50,130 nucleotides of DNA from DATAFF01 sp036257595 (lineage in GTDB: Bacteria; Pseudomonadota; Alphaproteobacteria; Rhizobiales; Aestuariivirgaceae), in assembly GCA_036257595.1 (NCBI GenBank), contig DATAFF010000157.1, forward strand, positions 1-50,130. The letters are read 5' to 3'. Below the pieces are notes generated by a model, which worked only from the letters and a program-made list of their open reading frames with translations, was not told where the DNA came from and searched no databases. The number at the start of each line of letters is the position of its first letter. Position 1 is the first letter of the stretch. Made by a program: the position numbers and the translations under genes. Shown piece after piece: positions 25,544 through 33,994 of the stretch.

Positions 25544-27289
25544 CTAGAGCTTCCGCTGATTGTCGCCGCTGGCCGCCGGCGGTGCCTTTGGCAGATCGCC
25601 AAGGCCCTCGTTGATCTTGCGCTCGATGTTTGCCAGGTCTTTGGGCTCCGGCTTGTTGTCCTTGGCGTGCTGCCACTGGAACTTCGCCTCGAGACGCCGC
25701 CCGACGCGCCACAGCGCATCGCCGAAATGGTCGTTGATCACCGGATCCTCCGGCCGCAGCTCGACCGCCCGTTCGAGCTGCTTCACCGATTCTTCGTAAT
25801 CGCCGAGCTTGTAATAAGCCCAGCCGAGGCTGTCGACGATATAGCCGTCATTGGGACGAAGCTCGACCGCCTTCTTCACCATCTCGAGCGCCTCGGAGAG
25901 GTTCCTGCCCTTGTCGATGAGCGAGTAGCCGAGATAGTTCAGCACTTGCGGCTGCTCGGGTTCGAATTCGAGCGCCTTGCGGAAATCCGCCTCGGCCTTC
26001 TCCCAGGCACCGGCGCGCTCATAGGAGATGCCGCGGAAATAGAGCAGCGACCACTGCTTCTTGCCGAAGGAGGAGCCAAGCGCCGCGATGGCGTTGGTGT
26101 AGGCCTCGGCTGCCTCCGTCCACTTCTCATGTGATCGCAGGACATTGCCGAGCGACAGCTGAGCATCGTAATTGCCAGGCTCGCGCTCGACCAGCTTGCG
26201 CAGCTCCTCGATCGCCTGATCGCTCTTGCCCAGCGCATCGAGATTGGTGGCGATCTGGATTTCGGCGCTCGCCCTGAGCACCGAGGTCTCCTTGACTTTC
26301 TCATAGACCTCGATCGCCAAATCATGGCGCTGGATATCCTCGTAGATTTCGCCAAGCAGCGTGCGCGCCACCGCGAAATCCGGCTTGAGCATCAACGCCA
26401 GCTGCGCATAGACGAGAGCGATGTCGATGCTCTGCTCGTCCGACAGCGCACTCGCCAGGCTGAACAGCGCTTCCGCGGCGCCCTCGTTGGCGGAGCCGAT
26501 GAACGGGCGCGGCTGCCTGCCGGCATTCAGCTGGTCGAGCTGCTCGCGCACCAGCGGGTTGCGCTGCGATACCGCCAGGAACTGCCCATAGACCTTGCGC
26601 GCCTCATCCTTGTTGCCCTGGCGCTCGAGGAAATTGCCATAGGCCTGCACCACCCTGAGGGAACTTCCAGCCTTCTCATAGGCGGTTCGGTAGCGGCCGC
26701 TTGCTCCGGTTTCCGACCTGAGCAGATCGGCGATCAATGCCGCATGGAACAGTTTGAAATTGACGAACGCCTCCTGCTTGTCGAGCACATCGAGAGCCCG
26801 CATCGACTCGGGAAACTTGCCTTCTGCCGCTAACACCCAGGCATTGAGCAGCCCCGAGGTCAATTCGCCAACCGGGGTGAACGCCGCCTTCGAGAAATGG
26901 TCGCGCGCCGTCTTGTAGTTCTTCTCGCGGAACGCCTTGAGGCCGAGCACGATGCGCGCCATCCGATGCTGCGGATTGAATTTCGCCACCTGTTCCGCCA
27001 GGAGCTCCGCACGCTTCATGTTGCCCGCCCCGAGATCGAGCACGAATGCCCTTTCGATCAACACCGGATTGCCGGGGTCGACCTCCAGGGCCCGCTGGAA
27101 ATAGAGGGCGGCAATCGCATTGTCCCGCTGCTTGCCGGCGAAGCGGCCGGCCAGGTAGCTGCCCGACAGCGACGCCTGGGAGATCAACTGATCGGTCCCG
27201 CCCTGGGTAGCGAGCGCCGGCACCGCCGCGACGACGGAGAGCGAAATGCCGATCGGTAATGCGGACAGAAGCTTCAGCGCGCGTGTCAT
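25544..27289 (-). CDS. Exported tetratricopeptide repeat protein
   Basis: A 581-residue protein with a signal peptide (RALKLLSALPIGISLSVVAAVPALATQ region cut to about residue 28) followed by tandem TPR units almost to the end; clear ones include YDAQLSLGNVLR, EKAEADFRKALEFEPEQPQVLNYLG and LRPNDGYIVDSLGWAYYKLGDY. The start at 27289 is picked to begin at the signal peptide. TPR proteins serve as assembly or transport scaffolds in the periplasm or outer membrane, as in the BamD or LapB classes. The gene is directly upstream of ispE, but a link to isoprenoids is not implied. Confidence 0.88.
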   Translation of the reverse strand: MTRALKLLSALPIGISLSVVAAVPALATQGGTDQLISQASLSGSYLAGRFAGKQRDNAIAALYFQRALEVDPGNPVLIERAFVLDLGAGNMKRAELLAEQVAKFNPQHRMARIVLGLKAFREKNYKTARDHFSKAAFTPVGELTSGLLNAWVLAAEGKFPESMRALDVLDKQEAFVNFKLFHAALIADLLRSETGASGRYRTAYEKAGSSLRVVQAYGNFLERQGNKDEARKVYGQFLAVSQRNPLVREQLDQLNAGRQPRPFIGSANEGAAEALFSLASALSDEQSIDIALVYAQLALMLKPDFAVARTLLGEIYEDIQRHDLAIEVYEKVKETSVLRASAEIQIATNLDALGKSDQAIEELRKLVEREPGNYDAQLSLGNVLRSHEKWTEAAEAYTNAIAALGSSFGKKQWSLLYFRGISYERAGAWEKAEADFRKALEFEPEQPQVLNYLGYSLIDKGRNLSEALEMVKKAVELRPNDGYIVDSLGWAYYKLGDYEESVKQLERAVELRPEDPVINDHFGDALWRVGRRLEAKFQWQHAKDNKPEPKDLANIERKINEGLGDLPKAPPAASGDNQRKL

Positions 27290-27414
27290 GCGGGGTCCTG
27301 TCGAGATGGCCGTCAAATCGGCCGTTGATATCGCGGCGAGGTGCGCCGAATTTGCGGCTTTTTGGGGCCGCTCGCAAGCCTGCAAGGCCAGTTGTTACCA
27401 GGAACGAGCGGCCT

Positions 27415-28548
27415 TCACTGGGTCGGGACGTTTTCCGGAATTGGCGGCAATGGCGGTATTTCGGACGACGGCGGCGCCGACGCTGGTGCGCCTTCCGCTG
27501 CGGCCTGCTTGGCGGCCGGCAGGAAGGTGGTGTCGATCAGCTCCCGCATCACGGGTTCGATACGCCCCTCGCCAAAGCGCGTGGCAAGCGTGCGCGCCAT
27601 CTCGTCAAAGGGGGCTCGGCAGTCGCCCTCGGTGGCGCGGATCAGCAGATCGGCCCAGGTCCCGTCCTTGTTGCGCTGGGCCTCCCGTGAAGCATAGGAA
27701 GCGACACAGTCCCGGAAGTTGAAAACCACCGGATTGCCCTGGCGCTGCCACCAGGTGGCTTCACCGCCGTCTGCAGCATGCTCGCTGCTCAGCGCCGCCA
27801 TCCGTGAGCCGCCACGTTCCTTGACCTCCGCCGGGCTGATCGAGCCGACAGTGGAATCCGCCTCCGCCGCCGGTGGCGCGGTTTCTTGCCTTGCGGAATT
27901 CACCGGCTTCGGGCGCGGCTCCGGCGGCGCAATGTCACGCGACCGGTCGGCCTGGCGCGCAGCGCTCGGACGGCCGGCAATCTGACGATCCCGCGATCGG
28001 CTGCGCTTGGCGCTGCGGCGCTTGCTTCGCGTCGGCTTTTCGACCTTGGCCTCGGCCTGCGACGTTTCCGGCACCGCCCCTGTTGCGGTCGATTCGCTGC
28101 GTCGCGTGCGACGCACCTTGCGGCGGGTCGTCTTCGCTGGTTCGGTGGTCGCTGCTGTTTCCACCCGCGCTGCCGCCGGCTCCGCCGAGACTTGCGCTGC
28201 CGTGCCCTGCCCGGCACTCGGCGGGCTCGACTCCCCCCGCCACCAGCTCAGCATGGAGCTGGACCAGCTCGATGAGCTCGATGCCGCCGGCGCGATCTGG
28301 TTACCCGGGACGATGCGGGTGGGTCCGCTGCTCTGGGCGACACGTGGCGGCGCAGCGCGTGTGGCGCGGGTCTGCTTCGCCTGCGCCGCTCGCGCTGCCG
28401 CCGCGCGCCGATACGCCTTTTGCCGTTTGAGTTGCGCTGCCCGCTCGCCATCAGGCTGCTGCACATTGACGAGCTGCGGCGCCGTCTCGGCCAGCGCCGG
28501 GGCGACTAACCCCGCCGTGAGCAGAAAAACGGCAATATACGCGCGCAT
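27415..28548 (-). CDS. Secreted low-complexity protein with small C-terminal domain
   Basis: A 377-residue protein, not recognised. It has a clear signal peptide (MRAYIAVFLLTAGLVAPALAE). The middle (about 25-260) is Ala/Arg/Pro/Ser-rich with runs such as RRKVRRTRRSE and RSKRRSAKRSRSRD. The last 110 residues form a compositionally normal domain with two Cys (FRDCVASYASREAQ and EGDCRAPFDEM) that may form a disulfide. An AAAGAGGGCGTC ribosome site precedes the ATG. The basic middle may bind anionic cell-envelope polymers (inference). Confidence 0.75.
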   Translation of the reverse strand: MRAYIAVFLLTAGLVAPALAETAPQLVNVQQPDGERAAQLKRQKAYRRAAAARAAQAKQTRATRAAPPRVAQSSGPTRIVPGNQIAPAASSSSSWSSSMLSWWRGESSPPSAGQGTAAQVSAEPAAARVETAATTEPAKTTRRKVRRTRRSESTATGAVPETSQAEAKVEKPTRSKRRSAKRSRSRDRQIAGRPSAARQADRSRDIAPPEPRPKPVNSARQETAPPAAEADSTVGSISPAEVKERGGSRMAALSSEHAADGGEATWWQRQGNPVVFNFRDCVASYASREAQRNKDGTWADLLIRATEGDCRAPFDEMARTLATRFGEGRIEPVMRELIDTTFLPAAKQAAAEGAPASAPPSSEIPPLPPIPENVPTQ

Positions 28549-28738
28549 GACGCCCTCTTTCTTCTGATGCTTACGCTCAGGAAGACTGTGGGAACCCCGA
28601 AGATGCGTTCGCGAGACTCAATGCTTCCCCACCACCCACTTTTCCTCAAGAGGCGGCGACAGAATGGTCTAAATTTGGCTATTCACAGGCAATCACCATC
28701 TGATTGCAGCAACCGAAAGGCGATGTTGCCTTTTGGCA
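28549..28738. other. Intergenic region with terminator-like hairpin
   Basis: About 190 bases between the ETF-QO stop and the start of the secreted-protein gene, both on the minus strand. It holds the hairpin listed separately at 28713-28736 and the presumed promoter of the secreted-protein gene. No ORF of note was seen. Confidence 0.4.
28713..28736 (-). terminator. Hairpin just downstream of ETF-QO
   Basis: CCGAAAGGC (28713-28721) pairs with GCCTTTTGG (28728-28736), nine base pairs including one G-U, around a six-base loop. It begins 3 bases past the ETF-QO stop on the minus strand. The following U-run is short (TTG), so it may be a weak intrinsic terminator or an mRNA-stabilising stem. Confidence 0.4.
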
Positions 28739-30409
28739 TCACATGTTGGGGTAGTTCGGTCCCTCGCCACCCTGCGGCACCTCCCAGACAATGTTCTGTG
28801 GAGGATCTTTGATGTCGCATGTCTTACAATGCACACAGTTTTGGTGATTGATCTGAAAGCGCTTTCCGCCGGAGGTGTCTTCCAGCACTTCATAGACGCC
28901 GGCCGGGCAGTAGCGCTGCGCCGGCTCATCATACAAGGGCAGGTTGCTGGAAATCGGAATGGCCGGGTCCTTGAGCCTGAGATGTACCGGCTCGTCCTCC
29001 TCGTGATTGGTGGCCGAAAAAGCCACATTCGTCAGCCTGTCGAAGGAGATCACATTGTCCGGGCGGGGATAGTCGATCGGGCTCGCGTTGCGGGCCTCGA
29101 TGAGGGTCTCGTGATCGGGCTTTCCATGCCTCAGAGTGCCAAAAAGCGACACCCCGAAAAGCTCATTCGTCCACATGTCGAGACCCCCTGCCGCGAGCCC
29201 GCCATAAAGCCCGAGCTTCGACCATAACGGCTTGACGTTGCGCACCATCTTGAGGTCGCGGTGGATCCAGGAGCTTTCATAGGCGGCCTGATACTCCACA
29301 AGCTCGTCGCCGGAACGGCCGGTCTGAAGGGCGCCAAATGCGCTCTCCGCCGCCAGCATCCCGGATTTCATCGCATTGTGGGATCCCTTGATCCGCGGAA
29401 CGTTGACGAAGCCCGCCGCACAACCGATCAGCGCGCCTCCCGGGAAATAGAGCCGCGGCACCGACTGAAGCCCACCCTCGGTGATGGCGCGGGCGCCATA
29501 CGCAATCCGCCGGCCACCTTCCAGCACCGGTTTGGTCAGCGGATGATGCTTGAATCGCTGGAACTCCATATAGGGGTTGAGATAGGGGTTCGCATAGTTG
29601 AGATGGACCACAAAACCGATCGACACCAGATTGTCCTCGAGATGATACATGAAGGAGCCGCCGCCGGTGCCGTGGCCGAGCGGCCAGCCCAGCGTGTGGG
29701 TGACCTGACCGCGCCGATGGACTTCAGGCCTCACTTCCCACAACTCCTTCATCCCCAGCCCGAATTTCTGCGGCTCGCGGTCTCCGGCGAGGTCGAAACG
29801 GTCGATGATGCGCCGGGCGAGAGAGCCCCGCGCCCCTTCGGCGATCAGCACATATTTGCCGATCAACTCCATCCCGGGCTGGTAGTCGGGCTTCGGCTCG
29901 CCCCGACGGTCGAGCCCGAACACCCCCGCAACAACGCCGCGCACCGCGCCATTGTCGGCGAGCACCAGGTCCGAGCAGGCGAAGCCAGGATAGACCTCGA
30001 CACCGAGCGCCTCCGCTTCCTTGGCCAGCCACCGGCAGACATTGCCGAGCGACACCGCATAGTTGCCGTGATTGTTCATGAGTCTCGGCAGGAGGACATT
30101 GGGAATGCGCAGCGAGCCCTTGGAGCTCAGCATGAAGAAGCGGTCATCGCTGACCTCGGTCGTGAGCGGCGCGCCCCGTTCCCGCCAATCGGGAATGAGC
30201 TCGTTCAAAGCGATGGGATCGATAACCGCACCGGAGAGAATGTGAGCACCGATTTCCGACCCTTTTTCCAGCACGCAGACCGATATGTCGCTGCCCGCAG
30301 CGGCCGCCAGCTGCTTGAGGCGGATGGCCGCCGCGAGTCCGGCCGGTCCGCCGCCGACGATCACCACGTCAAACTCCATCGACTCGCGCTCAACCTGTTG
30401 CGCTTCCAT
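28739..30409 (-). CDS. Electron transfer flavoprotein-ubiquinone oxidoreductase
   Basis: An inner-membrane-associated FAD/4Fe-4S enzyme passing electrons from ETF to ubiquinone. The 556 residues match the usual length. The N-terminal dinucleotide fold (DVVIVGGGPAGLAAAIRL), the SGAVIDP loop, the GCAAGFVNVPRIKGSHNAM segment and the C-terminal ferredoxin-like domain with CVHCKTCDIKDP are all present. The long frame upstream is spurious; the ATG at 30409 is chosen, with Met11 as an alternative. A promoter with a palindromic spacer lies 40-70 bases upstream. Confidence 0.96.
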   Translation of the reverse strand: MEAQQVERESMEFDVVIVGGGPAGLAAAIRLKQLAAAAGSDISVCVLEKGSEIGAHILSGAVIDPIALNELIPDWRERGAPLTTEVSDDRFFMLSSKGSLRIPNVLLPRLMNNHGNYAVSLGNVCRWLAKEAEALGVEVYPGFACSDLVLADNGAVRGVVAGVFGLDRRGEPKPDYQPGMELIGKYVLIAEGARGSLARRIIDRFDLAGDREPQKFGLGMKELWEVRPEVHRRGQVTHTLGWPLGHGTGGGSFMYHLEDNLVSIGFVVHLNYANPYLNPYMEFQRFKHHPLTKPVLEGGRRIAYGARAITEGGLQSVPRLYFPGGALIGCAAGFVNVPRIKGSHNAMKSGMLAAESAFGALQTGRSGDELVEYQAAYESSWIHRDLKMVRNVKPLWSKLGLYGGLAAGGLDMWTNELFGVSLFGTLRHGKPDHETLIEARNASPIDYPRPDNVISFDRLTNVAFSATNHEEDEPVHLRLKDPAIPISSNLPLYDEPAQRYCPAGVYEVLEDTSGGKRFQINHQNCVHCKTCDIKDPPQNIVWEVPQGGEGPNYPNM

Positions 30410-30448
30410 TGTGTCCCATCGCCTTTTGGCTCGACCTTGATTGCGCCT

Positions 30449-30476
30449 GTTATAGTGGACAGCGCTGTCGAGACAA
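30449..30476 (-). promoter_or_regulatory. Promoter of ETF-QO with palindromic operator in the spacer
   Basis: On the minus strand TTGTCT (30471-30476) and TATAAC (30449-30454) form -35 and -10 boxes with a 16-base spacer. The spacer holds a perfect 12-base palindrome, GACAGCGCTGTC (30458-30469). A protein dimer bound there would block polymerase, a common repressor layout. The regulator is unknown; TetR- or GntR-type fatty-acid regulators use this geometry (inference). Confidence 0.6.
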
Positions 30477-30528
30477 TTGCCCGATTGCGGAATAAGCGGT
30501 GCGCACAAAGGCTGACCGCGGTGGCGAC

Positions 30529-31395
30529 ATGACCCACCCCGGTATCGACGCGCTGAGCCGCTCCGACGCCCTCGCCATGCTGCGGTGGCAGATCGACATG
30601 GGGGCCGACGAGGTAACCGGTCCGGTCGCGGTGGACCGCTTCGCCGAAGCCGATCCGCTTCATCCTGCTCCACCCCGGGTGGCCCCGCCATTGTCCCGGA
30701 CCCCGTCCAGCACCGCACCGCCTCTCCGCGCCGCGGCTGTGCCGTCATTCCCGCAACTCGGCGGCTCTGCCGGCGATGCAATTGCCCTTGCTGCTGCCTG
30801 CAACAACTTCGCCGAGATCGCGGCGGCGCTTGCCACCTTCGACGCATGCCCCTTGAAGCGCACCGCCACCAATCTCGTCTATATCGACGGCAACCCCGAG
30901 GCACGCCTGCTATTCATCGGTGAGGCGCCAGGACGCGAGGAGGATCTGACAGGGAAGCCGTTTGTCGGACGTTCCGGTCAGCTCCTCGACAAGATGCTGG
31001 CGGCGGTCGGCCTGTCGCGCGCTGCCGTCGATCCATCGCGGAGCGTCCTCATCACCAACCTCATTTTTTGGCGGCCGCCTGGGAACCGCAAGCCGACGGA
31101 GGCCGAAACCCTGATGTGCCTGCCCTTTGTCCGCCGCACCATCGAGCTTGCGCGCCCGCGTGCCATTGTCTGCCTCGGCGCTACCCCCGCCCAACGGCTG
31201 AGCGGAACCACCGAGGGCATTCTCGCGCTCAGGGGCAAGTGGCGTCAGCACCGCACACAGGATGGTTCCTCGATCCCTCTCCTGCCGACCCTGCACCCCG
31301 CCTATCTGCTGCGGCAACCGGCCCAGAAGCGCCTCGCCTGGCGCGACTTCCTGACACTGAGCGTGAGCCTGGATCCTGAGCGAGAATCGCGGTGA
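30529..31395 (+). CDS. Uracil-DNA glycosylase, family 4 (Fe-S type)
   Basis: Removes uracil from DNA. The 288 residues have the family-4 core: GEAPGREED (from Gly131), GKPFVGRSGQLLD, TNLIFWRPPGNRKPT, and HPAYLLR near the end. Family-4 enzymes bind a 4Fe-4S cluster with four Cys; here C107, C197 and C215 are visible in the right places, but the first Cys of the expected CxxC reads Phe104. An N-terminal Pro/Ala-rich linker (about 45-80) precedes the core. The ATG at 30529 is chosen over a GTG at 30499. It overlaps moaB. Confidence 0.9.
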   Translation: MTHPGIDALSRSDALAMLRWQIDMGADEVTGPVAVDRFAEADPLHPAPPRVAPPLSRTPSSTAPPLRAAAVPSFPQLGGSAGDAIALAAACNNFAEIAAALATFDACPLKRTATNLVYIDGNPEARLLFIGEAPGREEDLTGKPFVGRSGQLLDKMLAAVGLSRAAVDPSRSVLITNLIFWRPPGNRKPTEAETLMCLPFVRRTIELARPRAIVCLGATPAQRLSGTTEGILALRGKWRQHRTQDGSSIPLLPTLHPAYLLRQPAQKRLAWRDFLTLSVSLDPERESR

Positions 31396-31958
31396 TGAGC
31401 GCACCTCAGGACAACGCCAAGACCGACGAGCGGCCTTTCATCCCGGTGCGAATCGCCGTGATGACCGTGTCCGACACCCGCACCCTCGAAACCGATCGAT
31501 CCGGCCAGGTAATCTCGGACCTCATCGCCGCCGCTGGTCATCAGCTGTCGGGGCGGACGATCGTCAAGGACGACATCGGCCAGATCCGCCGCGTCGCCCG
31601 CAACTGGCTGAAACGCGACGACATCGACGTCATCCTGTCCACCGGCGGCACCGGTCTGACGGGGCGCGACGTCACGGTCGAAGCTTTCCGGTTCCTGTTC
31701 GAGAAGGAGATCGAGGGCTTCTCGGTTGCCTTCCACATGGTGTCATGGCCGAAGATCGGACCTTCGACCGTCCAGTCGCGCGCCACCGCCGGCGTCGCCA
31801 AGGGCAAGTTCATCTTCTGCCTGCCCGGCTCACCGGGAGCCTGCCGCGACGCGTGGGAGGGGATTCTCAGGACCCAGCTCGATTACCGCCACCTCCCCTG
31901 CAACTTCATCGAGATCATGCCGCGGCTCGAGGAGCACCTGCAGCGCCGCAAAAGCTAG
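31395..31958 (+). CDS. moaB: Molybdenum cofactor biosynthesis protein B
   Basis: A MoaB/MogA family protein of 187 residues, involved in adenylating molybdopterin. It has the VMTVSDTRTLETDRSG N-terminus, the STGGTGLTGRDVT motif and the FCLPGSPGA motif. The ATG at 31395 shares one base with the UDG stop (TGATG). MoaB and MogA are paralogues; the N-terminus and the length favour the MoaB label. Confidence 0.92.
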   Translation: MSAPQDNAKTDERPFIPVRIAVMTVSDTRTLETDRSGQVISDLIAAAGHQLSGRTIVKDDIGQIRRVARNWLKRDDIDVILSTGGTGLTGRDVTVEAFRFLFEKEIEGFSVAFHMVSWPKIGPSTVQSRATAGVAKGKFIFCLPGSPGACRDAWEGILRTQLDYRHLPCNFIEIMPRLEEHLQRRKS

Positions 31959-32009
31959 CGACCATTTCAGTTCTTGATTTGTTCTCATGGACGCTCTAAC
32001 TTCGCGCCC

Positions 32010-33143
32010 ATGGTTACCGTCCACAAGCAGATCAGGCCGTCCCTCGGCTTCGAGAACGACACGACCGAGGCGGTGCGCCTGGCCGCCAAGCTGGCGCGCG
32101 GCCGCGGCGCTCGGTCCAACGCGTCAGGCCGTTACGAGGCGCTGTCGCGACAACTCGTCGACGACGGCTGGGAAAGCCTCGAGGAGCTGCCGCCCTTCAA
32201 GACCACTGTCATTGCCGAGCATCCCAAGACCATCCTGACCCGCAACAGCTCGCCCGACATTTCTTTCGACCGCTCGATCAATCCCTATCGCGGCTGCGAG
32301 CATGGCTGCAGCTATTGCTACGCCCGGCCCACCCACGCCTATATGGGCCTGTCCCCCGGCCTCGATTTCGAGACCAAGCTGTTCACCAAGCTGAATGCGC
32401 CAGAGCTGCTGCGCGGCGAGCTCTCCGATCCCGCCTACCAGCCGCAGACCATCGCGCTCGGCGCCAACACCGATCCCTATCAGCCGATCGAGCGGCAATA
32501 TCGGCTCACCCGCCAGATCCTCGAGGTTCTCGCCGAGTTCAATCACCCGGTCGGCATCGTCACCAAAAGCGCATTGGTGGTCCGCGATCTCGACATTCTG
32601 CAGGAGATGGCGAAGAAACGGCTGGTCAAGGTCGCCGTGTCGGTCACCACCCTCGACCCGAAGCTTGCCCGCGCCATGGAGCCTCGGGCGGCGACCCCCG
32701 GCAAGCGGCTCGAAGCGCTGGGGCTGCTTGCCGCTGCCGGCGTCCCCACCACCGTCATGGTGGCGCCGATCATCCCGGCCCTCAATGACAGCGAGGTCGA
32801 GAAGATCCTGGCCGCCGCCCATGCTGTCGGCACGCGCGAGGCCGGCTATGTGTTGCTGCGCCTGCCGCTCGAAGTGAAGAAGATCTTCAGCGAATGGCTG
32901 ACCGCGGCACGCCCCGATCGGGCTGCTCATGTGCTGTCGCTGATCCGCCAGACCCGCGATGGCAAGGCGAATGACGCAACCTTCGGCCGCCGCATGACCG
33001 GCACCGGCCCCTATGCCTGGACGATCGGACGTCGCTTCGAGCTCGCCTGCTCGCGCCTCGGCATCAATCGCGACAAGATCAGGCTGTCGACCGACGCCTT
33101 CAGGCGCCCGCCACAGCCCGGCGAACAGCTACCGCTCTTTTGA
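32010..33143 (+). CDS. Radical SAM protein, PA0069/SplB-like family
   Basis: A 377-residue radical SAM protein with the cluster motif Cys96-x3-Cys100-x2-Cys103 (RGCEHGCSYCYAR). The surrounding INPYRGCEHGC and ALGANTDPYQPIE segments are typical of the PA0069/Rv2578c group, which resembles spore photoproduct lyase but whose substrate is unknown. The start at 32010 was chosen over one 12 codons upstream. A hairpin lies just downstream. A TTGATT/TAACTT-like promoter precedes it (31974-32002). Confidence 0.88.
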   Translation: MVTVHKQIRPSLGFENDTTEAVRLAAKLARGRGARSNASGRYEALSRQLVDDGWESLEELPPFKTTVIAEHPKTILTRNSSPDISFDRSINPYRGCEHGCSYCYARPTHAYMGLSPGLDFETKLFTKLNAPELLRGELSDPAYQPQTIALGANTDPYQPIERQYRLTRQILEVLAEFNHPVGIVTKSALVVRDLDILQEMAKKRLVKVAVSVTTLDPKLARAMEPRAATPGKRLEALGLLAAAGVPTTVMVAPIIPALNDSEVEKILAAAHAVGTREAGYVLLRLPLEVKKIFSEWLTAARPDRAAHVLSLIRQTRDGKANDATFGRRMTGTGPYAWTIGRRFELACSRLGINRDKIRLSTDAFRRPPQPGEQLPLF

Positions 33144-33165
33144 CACTCTCCGCTTTGCCGCGCGA

Positions 33166-33195
33166 GCCCGGTGGAAACGCTCCGCCGGGCCCTTT
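33166..33195 (+). terminator. Hairpin downstream of radical SAM gene
   Basis: GCCCGGTGGA (33166-33175) pairs with TCCGCCGGGC (33181-33190) over ten base pairs with one G-U, around a five-base AACGC loop, then CCTTT. It starts 22 bases past the stop. The short T run makes it a plausible but not strong intrinsic terminator. Confidence 0.45.
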
Positions 33196-33250
33196 CCTCC
33201 GGCTTGGCCCCTGTTAAACTCGCGTCGGGGAATCAGCGCGGGGAACTCGG

Positions 33251-33994
33251 ATGGCGCCGACCAGCCGATTCGAGGCAGAGGGAATGGCCCAAGGTTACCG
33301 GATGGTCGCCGGGGTGGACGAGGCAGGGCGCGGGCCATGGGCCGGTCCGGTGGTCGCCGCCGCTGTCGTCTTCCAGGGCCGCCGCATTCCGCGCGGCCTC
33401 GACGATTCCAAGAAGCTGACCGCGATGGCCCGCGAGGTCGCCTATGGCAAGATCATGGCGCGGGCGCTGGTCGGCATCGGCATTGCCGACGTCGCCACCA
33501 TCGACCGGATCAACATCCTCCAGGCGACGCTGCAGGCGATGCGCGATGCCATCCGTGCCCTGCCCTGCCTGCCCGACCTCGCTCTGGTCGACGGCAACCG
33601 CGCCCCCGAGCTCGATTGCGCCGTCCGCACGATGGTCGAGGGCGACGCCCTGTCGGTGTCGGTGGCCGCCGCCTCGATCATCGCCAAGGTCACCCGCGAC
33701 CGCATCATGTGCGCGCTCGAAGAAACCTGCCCTGGCTATGATTTCCGCCAGAACAAGGGCTATGGCACGCCCGAGCATCGCGCCGCCCTCGAGCGTCTGG
33801 GCGTCAGCCCGCACCACCGGCTGTCCTTCGCTCCGGTCGCCGAGCGGGCCGCCCGCGGCGACCAGTTGGTGCTGGCGCTGGCTGACAAGCCTATTCCCTG
33901 GTTCGCCATCGATGACGGGCTGCCGCATCGCTCGAGCGACGACACGCCGCTGCGCGATGCCGCGATGGCGCGCTCCGGCCAATCGACGACGTGA
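33251..33994 (+). CDS. rnhB: Ribonuclease HII
   Basis: Cleaves RNA of RNA-DNA hybrids and starts ribonucleotide excision. The 247 residues have the type 2 RNase H active site: Asp23-Glu24 in VDEAGRGPWAGP, the DSKKLT motif, Asp in LVDGNR and the SIIAKVTRDR helix. The ATG at 33251 has GGGGAACTCGG before it. It overlaps the next gene's GTG start. In many rhizobia rnhB lies immediately next to ccrM; here 2.5 kb separates them. Confidence 0.95.
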   Translation: MAPTSRFEAEGMAQGYRMVAGVDEAGRGPWAGPVVAAAVVFQGRRIPRGLDDSKKLTAMAREVAYGKIMARALVGIGIADVATIDRINILQATLQAMRDAIRALPCLPDLALVDGNRAPELDCAVRTMVEGDALSVSVAAASIIAKVTRDRIMCALEETCPGYDFRQNKGYGTPEHRAALERLGVSPHHRLSFAPVAERAARGDQLVLALADKPIPWFAIDDGLPHRSSDDTPLRDAAMARSGQSTT

